Shown here: piece by piece, positions 52,247 through 61,426 of the stretch
How positions within the stretch are numbered: position 1 is the stretch's first letter
How the letters are laid out: every line of letters starts with the position of its first letter
NCBI RefSeq assembly: GCF_002734215.1
Contig: NZ_NSEB01000004.1
Coordinates: 565,954 to 629,953, forward strand
Length of the DNA stretch: 64,000 bases
Origin: Fredinandcohnia onubensis
Lineage (GTDB): Bacteria; Bacillota; Bacilli; Bacillales; Bacillaceae_L
Reading direction: 5' to 3'
Position numbers and translations under genes: made by a program
The notes under the pieces: model-generated
Databases searched by the model: none
What the model was told of the DNA's origin: nothing
What the model saw: the letters and a program-made list of their open reading frames with translations, nothing else

Positions 52247-52295
52247 AAAGCAGTGCGAGGAAAACAAAATGTGTTTTCTAGCGCTGCTTTTTTGT
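52247..52295 (+). terminator. Terminator of fadM
   Basis: AAAGCAGTGC...GGAAAAC and GTTTTCT...GCGCTGCTTT form a long imperfect stem followed by TTTT. Confidence 0.72.
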
Positions 52296-52333
52296 TTGCT
52301 TCGAGATTATGAGGATGCTTAAGGGTTAGAGGA

Positions 52334-53061
52334 GATGAAGGGGATTGGGGCGGAGTATTTGCTGCGAATTGTCTTTCATCTAGGCGATGAAGGGGATTGG
52401 GCTTAAGTATTTGCTGTGAATTCCTTTTCATCGAAGTGATGAAGGGGATTGGGTTGAGGTTTTTGCTGTGAATTCCTCTTCATCGAGGTGATGAAGTGGA
52501 TTGGGTTGAGGTTTTTGCTGGGAATTCCTCTTCATTGAGGTGATGAAGGGGATTGGGATGAGGTTTTTGCAGGGAATTCCTCTTCATTTAGGTGATGAAG
52601 GGGATTGGGTTGAAGTATTTGTTGTGAATTCCTCTTCATCGAGGCAATGAAGGGGATTGGGTTGAAAAATTTGTTGTGAATTCCTCTTCATCGAGGTAAT
52701 GAAGGGGATTGGGCTTATATATTTGCTTCGAATTCCTCTTCATCGAGGTGATGAAGTCACTTAGGCTCAAGAGTTCGCTTCGTAAAGTCCTTCATCGGTC
52801 TTATGAAGTCCCGAACCCAACGCAAGATCCGCTGTAAAGTCCTTCATCGAGGTGATGAAGGCACTTAAGCATAAGAATTCGCATCGTAAAGTCCTTCATC
52901 GGTCTTATGAAGTCCTGAACCCAACGCAAGATCCGCCGTAAAGTCCTTCATCAAAGTGATGAAGTCCCCACCGCTCAAGTGTTCACTTCATAAAGTCCTT
53001 CATCAAGGTGATGAAGGCACTTCCACACCAGCATTTGCCTCGTAAAGTCCTTCATCACCCC
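52334..53061. repeat. Fourteen-unit tandem array of 52-bp palindromic-junction repeats
   Basis: Unit starts are exactly 52 bp apart (52334, 52386, 52438 ... 53010). Each junction carries CTTCATC-(5)-GATGAAG, an inverted repeat. Units 1-8 share GATGAAGGGGATTGGG and GAATTCC; units 9-14 share TAAAGTCCTTCATC and partly alternate in pairs. No ORF spans it and 52 is not a multiple of three. The flanking part of 52296-52333 may hold a degenerate unit. No cas genes are nearby. Confidence 0.9.
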
Positions 53062-53084
53062 AGCCCCCAAAAAACCTCTACCTA

Positions 53085-53234
53085 TTAACCTTCTCCGCCC
53101 GTATTATGAGCTCCGTATTGTTGGTTTGTGGATTGTGTTTTTCCGCTTCTCGCTCTTGTATCAGGACCTGCATTTCCCTTTACACTTGCTGCACCAACCG
53201 CGCGTTTTGATGGGTTTTTATCAACTTTAGCCAT
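53085..53234 (-). CDS. yuzL: YuzL-family small spore-associated protein
   Basis: This 49-residue gene reads MAKVDKNPSKRAVGAAS... with KGNAGPDTRARSGKTQ and a Gln/Asn/Gly-rich end. GGAGGTGA lies just upstream of ATG 53234. Composition and length match the YuzL family, and B. subtilis yuzL lies between fadM and fadN as here. Function not known. It is too short for typical ORF thresholds and faces the tandem array. Confidence 0.78.
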   Translation of the reverse strand: MAKVDKNPSKRAVGAASVKGNAGPDTRARSGKTQSTNQQYGAHNTGGEG

Positions 53235-53435
53235 TTTGATTCACCTCCAGTTCTTAGAATCACCTGAATCTCAACTTTCAATGCGAATTCCAAAGAAAAA
53301 CAAAAATTGTTTGTTGAATATATTGCGAAAATTAAAATATTGCTTTATATTTAGATATAAAGGAACTCATTCTTTTGGATGTTCAAAAAATCCATAAGGC
53401 GAATTCGAATAGGGGATATTTTTTTTGAAAGAAAA

Positions 53436-53455
53436 ATGAATGAGTGTTCATTCAA
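53436..53455 (+). promoter_or_regulatory. FadR-type operator upstream of fadN
   Basis: ATGAATGAGTGTTCATTCAA matches the FadR (YsiA) box WTGAATGAATATTCATTCAW closely, with arms TGAATGA and TCATTCA. FadR represses fatty-acid degradation genes until acyl-CoA binds. A clear -10 is not assigned. Confidence 0.8.
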
Positions 53456-53488
53456 ATGTTCAAAAAGCATAAAAGGAGGAAACTGTGA

Positions 53489-55873
53489 ATGATCCAAAGC
53501 ATTAAAAGAGCTGCAGTTCTTGGTTCGGGAGTTATGGGATCAGGTATTGCTGCACACTTAGCTAATATCGGAATACCCACATTACTATTAGATATTGTTC
53601 CTCGTGAACTTTTAGAAGTAGAAAAAAAGAAAGGGTTTACATTAGAGGATAAACAAGTTCGAAATCGTCTAAGTGATTCAGCAGTCCAAAAGTTGTTGAA
53701 ACAAAAGCCAGCACCACTTACTTCTAAGGAAAACATCGCTCTAATCACAACTGGGAACTTTGAAGATGACATGGCAAAGCTTTCAGAGGTTGACTGGATT
53801 ATTGAAGTGGTTGTTGAAAACCTTGAAATTAAGAAGAAGGTTTTTAGCCAAATCGATAACGTGAGAAAGCCAGGAAGCATTGTGAGTTCTAATACATCTG
53901 GTATTTCGGTTGAGGCTATGGCTGAAGGACGTTCAGAGGATTTTCAGAAGCATTTTTTAGGAACCCACTTCTTCAACCCACCTCGTTATTTAAAATTGCT
54001 TGAAGTGATTCCGACAAAAAACACAAGCCCAGAAGTACTTTCTTTTATGAAATCATTTGGTGAGGATGTACTTGGAAAAGGAGTCGTTGAAGCGAAAGAT
54101 ACACCGAACTTCATCGCAAACCGGATTGGAACATATGGGTTGCTTGTTACCGTTCGTGAAATGTTAAAAGGCGGATATAGCATAGGGGAAGTAGACTCAG
54201 TTACAGGTCCTATGATTGGACGACCGAAGAGCGCAACATTCCGTACTCTCGATGTTGTTGGGCTAGATACATTTATACACGTGGCCAATAATGTTTATGA
54301 ACAAGTTGACGGAGCAGAAAAAGAAGTTTTCGATGTTCCTGACTTTATGAAAGCCATGCTGGAAAAAGGATGGTTGGGGAGTAAATCAGGGCAAGGCTTT
54401 TTCCTGAAAAAGGGTAAGGAAATCTTAGAATTAAACCCTGAAACTCTCCACTACCAAGAGAGAAAAAAGCTACAAACTCCAGTTACAGCTTCCATTAAGC
54501 AAGTGAAAGGAACAGCGAATAAGTTAAAAACTCTCTTATATGCGGAGGACCGTGCCGGAAAGCTATTATGGAATATTACAAGCCCAGCACTTATCTATTC
54601 AGCTACTCTTTTAGGTGAAATTGCAGATGACATCGTTGCTATCGATGAGGCAATGAAGTGGGGCTTCGGCTGGCAATTAGGTCCATTTGAAACATGGGAT
54701 GCAATCGGCCTTGAAAAATCTGTGAAGAAGATGGAAGCAGAAGGTGCCGAAGTGCCAGCGTGGATTAAAGAAATGCTAGCAAACGGACATACTTCGTTTT
54801 ATAAAAAAGAGAATGGTTCTATTTCTTATTATCAAAACGGCGAATACAAAGCAGTTAAGGTAAATCCAAAGAATATAAATATTAAGACATTAAAAGAAAC
54901 AAATGGAGTCATTAAGAAAAATAGTGGTGCTAGTTTAATAGATTTAGGCGATGATGTTGCCCTTTTAGAATTCACATCACCTAATAATGCAATAGGTTTC
55001 GATATTATTCAGATGATTAATTACTCAATAGATGAAATAGCAAAAAACTATAAAGGCTTAGTGATTGGTAACCAGGCGAAAAATTTCTGTGTCGGTGCTA
55101 ACCTTGCGATGATTTTAATGGAAGCACAGGATGACAATTTTTATGATATCGAACTTGTTGTTCGTCAGTTCCAACAAGCGATGATGAATATCAAATACAG
55201 TGAAAAACCAGCGGTCGTAGCACCATTTGGCATGACGCTTGGTGGAGGAGCAGAAATCTGTTTACCTGCTGCTAAGGTTCAAGCTTCAAGTGAAACCTAT
55301 ATGGGGCTAGTAGAGGTTGGTGTAGGTGTAATCCCTGGCGGTGGTGGAAATAAAGAGCTTTACATTAACCATCTTCAAGGAATGCCAGCAGGAGTAGAGT
55401 TAAATCTTCAAAATGTCGCAAACAAAGTATTCGAAACAATAGCCATGGCGAAGGTTTCAACATCAGCTGATGAAGCACGTACGAATAACTTTTTAACAAA
55501 AGAAGACGGCATAAGCTTCAATGGAGATCACCTCATCCATGATGCGAAACAATCAGTGCTAGCATTGTCCGCACAAGGGTATAAAGCTCCAGTACGTAAG
55601 AAGGTACCGGTTGTTGGTGAGTCAGGATACGCAACCTTGTTATTGGGTGCACAAGCAATGAAATACTCAGGTTACATTTCAGACCATGACCTTAAGATCG
55701 CGAAAAAGCTTGCTTGGGTACTTGCAGGTGGAAATGTTCCATATGGTACTGAGGTAGATGAACAATACTTATTAGACCTTGAACGTGAAGCATTCCTTAG
55801 CCTTGTTGGTGAGCCAAAGACGCAAGCCAGAATGCAACACATGCTTGTAAAAGGAAAACCATTACGTAACTAA
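53489..55873 (+). CDS. fadN: 3-hydroxyacyl-CoA dehydrogenase / enoyl-CoA hydratase (FadN)
   Basis: This 794-residue enzyme has an N-terminal 3-hydroxyacyl-CoA dehydrogenase (NAD motif VLGSGVMGSGIAAHLA; THFFNPPRYL; the second dehydrogenase domain follows from about 190) and a C-terminal enoyl-CoA hydratase/isomerase domain (MTLGGGAEICLPA, VGVGVIPGGGGNKEL). It carries two steps of fatty acid beta-oxidation. AAAGGAGG lies upstream. First gene of the fadN-fadA-fadE operon behind a FadR-type operator. Confidence 0.94.
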   Translation: MIQSIKRAAVLGSGVMGSGIAAHLANIGIPTLLLDIVPRELLEVEKKKGFTLEDKQVRNRLSDSAVQKLLKQKPAPLTSKENIALITTGNFEDDMAKLSEVDWIIEVVVENLEIKKKVFSQIDNVRKPGSIVSSNTSGISVEAMAEGRSEDFQKHFLGTHFFNPPRYLKLLEVIPTKNTSPEVLSFMKSFGEDVLGKGVVEAKDTPNFIANRIGTYGLLVTVREMLKGGYSIGEVDSVTGPMIGRPKSATFRTLDVVGLDTFIHVANNVYEQVDGAEKEVFDVPDFMKAMLEKGWLGSKSGQGFFLKKGKEILELNPETLHYQERKKLQTPVTASIKQVKGTANKLKTLLYAEDRAGKLLWNITSPALIYSATLLGEIADDIVAIDEAMKWGFGWQLGPFETWDAIGLEKSVKKMEAEGAEVPAWIKEMLANGHTSFYKKENGSISYYQNGEYKAVKVNPKNINIKTLKETNGVIKKNSGASLIDLGDDVALLEFTSPNNAIGFDIIQMINYSIDEIAKNYKGLVIGNQAKNFCVGANLAMILMEAQDDNFYDIELVVRQFQQAMMNIKYSEKPAVVAPFGMTLGGGAEICLPAAKVQASSETYMGLVEVGVGVIPGGGGNKELYINHLQGMPAGVELNLQNVANKVFETIAMAKVSTSADEARTNNFLTKEDGISFNGDHLIHDAKQSVLALSAQGYKAPVRKKVPVVGESGYATLLLGAQAMKYSGYISDHDLKIAKKLAWVLAGGNVPYGTEVDEQYLLDLEREAFLSLVGEPKTQARMQHMLVKGKPLRN

Positions 55874-55887
55874 ACATATAAGTTTTT

Positions 55888-55912
55888 AGGAGATTGGATA
55901 CTTCAATCTCCT
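55888..55912 (+). other. Intercistronic hairpin fadN-fadA
   Basis: AGGAGATTG and CAATCTCCT pair perfectly around GATACTT, with no T-tract after. It may stabilise or separate the mRNA parts. Confidence 0.6.
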
Positions 55913-55941
55913 GACCGGTTAAAAAGTTAGGAGGGAATGTG

Positions 55942-57120
55942 TTGAGAGAAGCAGTCATCGTAGCGGGTGCGAGAACCCCTGTTGGTAAAGCGAAAAAAGG
56001 TACACTTGCAAATGTTAGACCAGATGATTTAGGAGCACTAGTTGTTAAAGAAACATTGAAACGTGCAGGTAATTATGAAGGGAATATTGATGATTTAATC
56101 ATCGGATGTGCAATGCCTGAGGCAGAACAGGGCTTAAATATGGCAAGAAATATTGGGGCATTAGCAGGATTGTCGCATACAGTTCCGGCAATTACGATTA
56201 ATCGTTATTGTTCATCTGGTCTTCAATCAATTGCCTATGCAGCAGAAAAAATTATGATCGGACATTCTGATACAGCAATTGCAGGTGGAGCAGAATCTAT
56301 GAGTCTAGTACCAATGATGGGCCATGTTGTCCGTCCAAATGCAAGGCTTGCAGAAACAGCACCTGAATACTATATGGGAATGGGCCATACAGCAGAACAG
56401 GTAGCGGAAAAATACGGTGTAAGTCGTGAAGATCAAGACGCTTTTGCTGTAAGAAGTCATCAAAGGGCAGCAGCAGCGATTAAAGCTGGTAAGTTTGTGG
56501 ATGAGATTGTTCCAGTAAACGTAACTCTTCGTCATGTGGATGCAAATAATAAATTAGTAGAAAAACATGTCCTTTTCTCTCAGGATGAAGGTGTTCGAGA
56601 AGATACAAATCTTGAGGTGCTTGCAAAATTAAGACCAGCATTCTCAGTGACTGGATCTGTTACAGCAGGAAATGCTTCACAAACAAGTGATGGTGCAGCT
56701 GCTGTAATGGTGATGGACCGTGAAAAAGCAACAAGCCTCGGTTTGACCCCATTCGTGAAGTTTAGATCGTTTGCCGTAGCTGGAGTACCACCAGAAGTTA
56801 TGGGGATTGGTCCAGTTGCAGCGATTCCAAAGGCACTTAAAATGGCAGGCCTTGAGCTATCAGATATCGGGTTATTTGAGTTGAATGAAGCATTTGCTTC
56901 TCAGTCTCTTCAGGTTATTCGTGAATTAGGACTTGATGAAGAAAAAGTAAATGTAAATGGTGGAGCAATCGCACTTGGTCATCCACTTGGATGTTCAGGA
57001 GCAAAATTAACACTTACATTGATGCATGAAATGAAGCGTCGTAATGTACAGTTTGGTGTTGTCACAATGTGTATCGGTGGTGGTATGGGAGCTGCCGGAG
57101 TGTTTGAATTACTAGCTTAA
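55942..57120 (+). CDS. fadA: Acetyl-CoA C-acyltransferase (thiolase, FadA)
   Basis: TTG 55942 gives [10 protein letters not shown], matching other FadA starts, with AGGAGG 7 bp upstream; GTG 55939 would be too close. The 392-residue thiolase has C90 in [10 protein letters not shown], the [10 protein letters not shown] His block and the final Cys in [11 protein letters not shown]. It performs the last thiolytic step. Second gene of the operon. Confidence 0.94.
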   Translation: MREAVIVAGARTPVGKAKKGTLANVRPDDLGALVVKETLKRAGNYEGNIDDLIIGCAMPEAEQGLNMARNIGALAGLSHTVPAITINRYCSSGLQSIAYAAEKIMIGHSDTAIAGGAESMSLVPMMGHVVRPNARLAETAPEYYMGMGHTAEQVAEKYGVSREDQDAFAVRSHQRAAAAIKAGKFVDEIVPVNVTLRHVDANNKLVEKHVLFSQDEGVREDTNLEVLAKLRPAFSVTGSVTAGNASQTSDGAAAVMVMDREKATSLGLTPFVKFRSFAVAGVPPEVMGIGPVAAIPKALKMAGLELSDIGLFELNEAFASQSLQVIRELGLDEEKVNVNGGAIALGHPLGCSGAKLTLTLMHEMKRRNVQFGVVTMCIGGGMGAAGVFELLA

Positions 57121-57127
57121 AAAATAT

Positions 57128-57146
57128 GGCTAACAATGAGTTAGCC
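57128..57146 (+). other. Intercistronic hairpin fadA-fadE
   Basis: GGCTAAC and GTTAGCC pair perfectly around AATGA without a T-tract. A second case of a hairpin between genes of this operon. Confidence 0.6.
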
Positions 57147-57175
57147 TCTGAATAAAACTTTTAGGGGGAAACCAA

Positions 57176-58960
57176 ATGTCAAATGCAACTGATAAAGTCG
57201 TTTTAGGTGGGGGCTTTTTAATCGAAGATCTTGAAGCAGACCGTGTCTTCACACCGGAAGATTATACAGATGAACATAAAATGATCGCAAAAACTACAGA
57301 AGACTATGTAGCAAACGAAGTTCTTCCACAGGTTGAGCAACTTGAAAACCATGAATTTGATCGCTCAGTAAAATTATTGAAAAGCGCAGGAGACCTTGGC
57401 CTGTTAGGTGTAGACGTACCAGAAGAGTATGGTGGATTAGGTCTAGACAAAGTAAGCTCTGCTTTAATTGCTGAAAAAATGGCAAGAGCAGGTGGATTCT
57501 CCATATCGCATGGAGCACATGTTGGAATTGGTTCACTTCCAATTGTTCTTTTTGGAAATGAAGAGCAAAAACAAAAATACCTTCCTAAATTAGCTACAGG
57601 TGAGTTATTAGCAGCATATGCATTAACAGAACCAGGTTCAGGTTCTGACGCACTAGGTGCAAAGACGACTGCAAAATTAAATGCAGAAGGAACGCACTAT
57701 GTATTAAATGGTGAAAAGCAATGGATTACAAATGCTGGCTTTGCGGATGTATTTGTTGTCTATGCAAAAATTGATGGCGATAAATTCTCGGCTTTTATTG
57801 TTGAGCGTGAGTTTCCTGGCGTTTCAACAGGTGCTGAAGAAAAGAAAATGGGGATCAAGAGTTCTTCAACACGTACACTAATTCTCGAAGATGCACAGGT
57901 ACCAGTGGATAACCTTTTAGGTGAAGTTGGCCGTGGTCACGTAATTGCTTTTAATATTTTAAATATTGGCCGTTATAAGCTAGGTGTAGGTGCGGTTGGC
58001 GGTGCGAAGAGTGCGTTTGAACTTGCTGTAAAATATGCAAACCAACGTCAACAATTTAAAACGCCAATTTCAAAATTTGGCTTAATCCAAGAAAAATTAG
58101 CGAATATGGCATCAAAGATTTATGCGGCTGAATCCAGCGTGTATCGTACAGTTGGTTATTTTGAAGACCGTATGGGGCAATTATCCGAAGAAGAAGTAAA
58201 GAATGGTAAAGAAGTTGCAAAATCAATTGCTGAATATGCAATTGAGTGTTCGATTAATAAATTCTTCAACACTGAAGTGTTAGACTATGTAGTTGATGAA
58301 GGTGTTCAAATCCATGGTGGCTATGGATTTATGCAGGAATACGAAATCGAAAGAGCATACCGTGATTCTCGTATTAACCGTATTTTTGAAGGAACAAATG
58401 AAATCAACCGTCTACTCGTCCCTGGAACATTCCTACGTAAGGCATTAAAAGGGGAATTACCTTTACTTGAAAAAGCTACACAGCTTCAAGAGGAGCTCAT
58501 GATGCTGATGCCTGAAGAGGTGGGCGAGGGCGTTCTAGAACAAGAGAAATTCCTAGTTCGAAATGCAAAGAAGATTGCTCTTATGATTGCTGGACTTGCA
58601 GCACAAAAATTTGGTCCTAAGCTTGAGAAAGAACAAGAGATTCTTGCAAATATTGCCGATATTGCTGCAAATATTTATGCGATGGAATCTGTGGTTCTTC
58701 GTACAGAAAAAGCAATCAACAAATCAGGTGAAGATAAAAATCAACAAAAGATCCTTTATACTCAAGTATTTGTTCAAGAAGCATTTAATGAAATTGAAGC
58801 TCACGCTAAAGAAACACTTGTTGCGACAGAAGAAGGCGATGTTTTACGGATGATGACATCTGCACTACGTAAATTAACTCGTCATACACCAGTAAATGTC
58901 ATTGCGAAAAAACGTGAAATTGCAGCAACACTTATCGAGGCTGAAAAATACACTGTGTAA
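57176..58960 (+). CDS. fadE: Acyl-CoA dehydrogenase (FadE)
   Basis: This 594-residue flavoprotein has the acyl-CoA dehydrogenase fold: AYALTEPGSGSDALG, NGEKQWITNAG (FAD and substrate sites), the GRGHVIAFNILNIGRYKLG helix, and YRDSRINRIFEGTNEINR with the Glu near the FAD site. The extra C-terminal domain (about 430-594) is typical of this family (YusJ). It catalyses the first oxidation of acyl-CoA. GGGGGAAACCAAATG gives the start. Confidence 0.93.
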   Translation: MSNATDKVVLGGGFLIEDLEADRVFTPEDYTDEHKMIAKTTEDYVANEVLPQVEQLENHEFDRSVKLLKSAGDLGLLGVDVPEEYGGLGLDKVSSALIAEKMARAGGFSISHGAHVGIGSLPIVLFGNEEQKQKYLPKLATGELLAAYALTEPGSGSDALGAKTTAKLNAEGTHYVLNGEKQWITNAGFADVFVVYAKIDGDKFSAFIVEREFPGVSTGAEEKKMGIKSSSTRTLILEDAQVPVDNLLGEVGRGHVIAFNILNIGRYKLGVGAVGGAKSAFELAVKYANQRQQFKTPISKFGLIQEKLANMASKIYAAESSVYRTVGYFEDRMGQLSEEEVKNGKEVAKSIAEYAIECSINKFFNTEVLDYVVDEGVQIHGGYGFMQEYEIERAYRDSRINRIFEGTNEINRLLVPGTFLRKALKGELPLLEKATQLQEELMMLMPEEVGEGVLEQEKFLVRNAKKIALMIAGLAAQKFGPKLEKEQEILANIADIAANIYAMESVVLRTEKAINKSGEDKNQQKILYTQVFVQEAFNEIEAHAKETLVATEEGDVLRMMTSALRKLTRHTPVNVIAKKREIAATLIEAEKYTV

Positions 58961-58980
58961 TTCAAAACGGAACGGCGAGA

Positions 58981-59008
58981 AAAAGCTCCTAGAATAGGGG
59001 CTTTTTTT
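58981..59008 (+). terminator. Terminator of the fad operon
   Basis: AAAAGCTCCT and AGGGGCTTTT pair around AGAAT (one G-U) followed by TTTT. Confidence 0.8.
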
Positions 59009-59089
59009 CTTAAATTAGAGAGATTCTTCTTTATTAAGCAGGATAAACGTGAAATGAGTCGAAATTAATCCTTGGAAGATAGAGAATCG

Positions 59090-59119
59090 TTGTTATTTCA
59101 AAATTTTATATGTTAAAAT
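59090..59119 (+). promoter_or_regulatory. SigA-type promoter for yusI
   Basis: TTGTTA (59090-59095), 18-bp spacer, TAAAAT (59114-59119), 33 bp before the start codon. Confidence 0.6.
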
Positions 59120-59152
59120 ATTTGGGTAGTATGTTGTAGGGGTGGTGAGAAT

Positions 59153-59512
59153 ATGGCTTTAACATTTTACTGGTATCCAAAATGTGGAACCTGTCGAAAA
59201 GCGAAAAAATGGCTTGAGGAACATCAGGTTGCTTTTGAGGAAATACATATTGTGGAGAATCCCCCATCAAAAGAGCAATTAAAAGAAATGTACCAAAACA
59301 GTGGATTGGAATTAAAGAAATTCTTCAATACAAGTGGTCAAAAATATCGCGAACTTGGATTGAAGGACAAAGTTGGTACAGCCTCCGAGGATGAATTGTT
59401 AGAACTCTTAGCATCTGATGGAATGCTAATTAAGCGCCCACTCACTAGCGATGGCAAGAAGGTAACTGTTGGTTTTAATGAGGCGCAGTTTGAAGGCACT
59501 TGGGCAAAATAA
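59153..59512 (+). CDS. yusI: ArsC/Spx-family protein (YusI)
   Basis: This 119-residue protein has the Spx/ArsC-type fold with CxxC at C11-G-T-C14, the KAKKWLEE helix, and a C-terminal LLIKRPL-type segment (GMLIKRPLTSDGKKVTVGF). Members include arsenate reductases and Spx regulators. It lies between fadE and gcvH as in B. subtilis, supporting YusI. Function uncertain. Confidence 0.88.
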   Translation: MALTFYWYPKCGTCRKAKKWLEEHQVAFEEIHIVENPPSKEQLKEMYQNSGLELKKFFNTSGQKYRELGLKDKVGTASEDELLELLASDGMLIKRPLTSDGKKVTVGFNEAQFEGTWAK

Positions 59513-59621
59513 ATCGGATGAAAGACCTTAAAAAGGACTTTTACATAATCCATTTTATTGAGATCATTCATCAAAATGGACACTAATTATTTCATAATAT
59601 CGAATTAATGGAGGGTACAAG

Positions 59622-60005
59622 ATGAGCACGCCAAAAGAATTACGTTATTCTGAAGAACATGAATGGGTTAAAGTCGAAGGGGAAAAAGTACGTATTGGGA
59701 TTACAGATTTTGCACAATCTGAGTTAGGTGATATCGTATTCGTTGAACTACCAGAGGTAGGCGATGAAATACAAGCAGATGAGCCATTTGGTAGTGTTGA
59801 ATCTGTTAAAACGGTTTCTGAACTTTATGCACCTATCAGTGGTAAAGTAGTCGAAATAAATGAAGACCTTGATGACAGCCCAGAATTCGTAAATGAATCT
59901 CCATATGAAAAAGCATGGATGATCGTCATTGAGCCTGCAAATGCTGGTGATATTGAAAACCTAATGACAGCTGAGCAATATGAAGAAATGATAAATGAAG
60001 ACTAA
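59622..60005 (+). CDS. gcvH: Glycine cleavage system H protein
   Basis: This 127-residue lipoyl-carrier protein has the lipoylation site K63 in [14 protein letters not shown] and the beta-sheet frame [20 protein letters not shown]. It shuttles the aminomethyl group in glycine cleavage and also carries octanoyl/lipoyl groups for lipoate transfer in Bacillus. Start follows GGAGGG. Confidence 0.95.
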   Translation: MSTPKELRYSEEHEWVKVEGEKVRIGITDFAQSELGDIVFVELPEVGDEIQADEPFGSVESVKTVSELYAPISGKVVEINEDLDDSPEFVNESPYEKAWMIVIEPANAGDIENLMTAEQYEEMINED

Positions 60006-60014
60006 CATTTTTAT

Positions 60015-60063
60015 AAAAAGAGCCGAAAATAGGAAAAAATTCCTATCGGCTCTTTTATTTTTT
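60015..60063 (+). terminator. Terminator of gcvH
   Basis: AGAGCCG/CGGCTCT and ATAGGAA/TTCCTAT form two stacked 7-bp stems with an AAA bulge, followed by T-rich sequence. Confidence 0.82.
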
Positions 60064-60151
60064 TCCATACTTATGAGGACAATGACAAATAGAATGAAGT
60101 TTTTCTTAATGGACACTCTAAAATTAAATACCGATGGGAAGGGTGTTCGTT

Positions 60152-60397
60152 ATGGTATTGAAACATACTCGAATTGAAGTGACCGACCGAGTGGTTGGTA
60201 AGCTTGGAGATAACGAAATGAAATTATATGTTGAGAAAGAACCAATTGGAAAAATCCGATTTACAAATGAAGGGGCTCAATATGAATTAAAGCAGGGGTA
60301 TGAGCAAGAGAAGAGCAAAATTTTCACATATGCTGATATACCTACTAACCCAGATATGAAATATGTAGATTGTGATGATGAAAATGGTTGGTGTTAA
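60152..60397 (+). CDS. yusG: DUF2553 protein (YusG)
   Basis: ATG 60152 follows AAGGGTG; the frame from 60134 is open but lacks a ribosome site. The 81-residue protein (MVLKHTRIEVTDRVVGKLGDNEMKLYV...VDCDDENGWC) matches the YusG family and stands between gcvH and yusF as in B. subtilis. Function unknown. Confidence 0.85.
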   Translation: MVLKHTRIEVTDRVVGKLGDNEMKLYVEKEPIGKIRFTNEGAQYELKQGYEQEKSKIFTYADIPTNPDMKYVDCDDENGWC

Positions 60398-60424
60398 GAC
60401 AGTGGATACCCACTGTCTTTTTTT
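60396..60424 (+). terminator. Terminator of yusG
   Basis: GACAGTGG and CCACTGTC pair around ATAC with flanking A/T pairs, followed by a run of T residues. Confidence 0.85.
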
Positions 60425-60544
60425 CCCTATTGTTTCATAATGATTCACCAAAATATTATCTTCGCTATAAAATGAAGGAAAAGCAGTTGTACACATCGAA
60501 GAAGTATATAACAGATTAATGTACACTTGAAACAAGGTGATGAA

Positions 60545-60898
60545 ATGGTGGCTTTTGACGAATATGAAAAAGTAATCATTGTTGAGGGGAGAACAGATAA
60601 AAAGAAAGTCGAAACCGTTGTGAATGAACCCGTTGAAATTATTTGTACCAACGGAACGATTAGTATTTCCAAACTCGATGAGTTAATTGAGCATTTGTTT
60701 AATAAAGATGTTTATATATTAGTGGATGCCGACAGAGCAGGCGATAAGCTTAGAAAACAGTTTAAACGTGAATTTCCAGAAGCACGGCATTTGTTTATCG
60801 ATAAAATGTATCGCGAGGTTGCGACTGCCCCTGAACAACATATTGCAACGGTACTGCTTTCAGCAAACATTGATGTGCACGCTGAATACTTACTGTAG
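60545..60898 (+). CDS. yusF: Toprim-domain protein (YusF)
   Basis: ATG 60545 with AAGGTGA upstream. The 117-residue protein is little more than a Toprim domain: catalytic E14 in IIVEGRTDK and D61-A-D63 in ILVDADRAG. It resembles the catalytic part of RNase M5 and small primase-like proteins; activity unknown. Synteny matches yusF. Confidence 0.88.
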   Translation: MVAFDEYEKVIIVEGRTDKKKVETVVNEPVEIICTNGTISISKLDELIEHLFNKDVYILVDADRAGDKLRKQFKREFPEARHLFIDKMYREVATAPEQHIATVLLSANIDVHAEYLL

Positions 60899-60978
60899 TG
60901 CCGAGCTTCTATCCTATACTTTTTCAATAAATATGGTAAAATAAACAACAATTAAGATGATAAAAGGTTGTCGTTAAG

Positions 60979-61284
60979 ATGAAGGAATGGAATGAACACG
61001 AAATTGATACTCACCTTACGAACACGGGGGAGTTTTGGCTTTATTTATTTACACCGATGTGCGGAACCTGTCAGGTAGCTTCAAAAATGATGACTGTCGT
61101 CGCTGAATTGTTACCCCACGTAATAATCGGTAAGAGTGATCTGAATTATTTACCAAGAAAAGCAATTGATTGGCAAATTGAAAGTGTTCCTTGTTTAATG
61201 CATGTAAAAGAAGGAAAAGTTGCGCAAAAGTATTATGCCTTTCACTCGGTTCCTTACTTGGTTGAAATTTTATCAAAGAAATAG
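60979..61284 (+). CDS. yusE: Thioredoxin-like protein (YusE)
   Basis: This 101-residue protein has the active site C28-G-T-C31, the cis-Pro ESVPCLMHVKEGK, and overall thioredoxin length. It lacks a signal peptide. The place next to yusF follows B. subtilis. Probably a cytoplasmic thiol-disulfide protein. Confidence 0.88.
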   Translation: MKEWNEHEIDTHLTNTGEFWLYLFTPMCGTCQVASKMMTVVAELLPHVIIGKSDLNYLPRKAIDWQIESVPCLMHVKEGKVAQKYYAFHSVPYLVEILSKK

Positions 61285-61285
61285 C

Positions 61286-61318
61286 CCAGGAATGTTGTAT
61301 CAGCATTCTTGGTTTTTT
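61286..61318 (+). terminator. Terminator of yusE
   Basis: CCAGGAATGTTG and CAGCATTCTTGG form a 12-bp stem (two G-U) around TAT, followed by TTTTTT. Confidence 0.85.
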
Positions 61319-61396
61319 GTTTTTCAACGGGTTAATTGTCTACCCAAGGAAAATTTTAAACATATTACCTAAAACAACTCCGTTTATCGTTTTTCA

Positions 61397-61426
61397 TTGT
61401 ACTCATACTAAAAGGAGTACTATAAA
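61397..61426 (+). promoter_or_regulatory. Probable promoter of the TerC-family gene with internal inverted repeat
   Basis: TTGTAC (61397-61402), 18-bp spacer, TATAAA (61421-61426). GTACTC/GAGTAC (61399-61420) lies between the boxes and could be an operator. No yybP-ykoY-type riboswitch is apparent. Confidence 0.45.

Noticed and set aside
52334-53061. CRISPR array
   Set aside because: The intervals between palindromes are themselves related and are not unique spacers; no leader or cas genes are present; the repeated unit is the whole 52 bp.
53128-53397. 89-codon + strand ORF
   Set aside because: It is antisense to the YuzL-type gene, has no ribosome site, and a plausible protein is encoded on the other strand.
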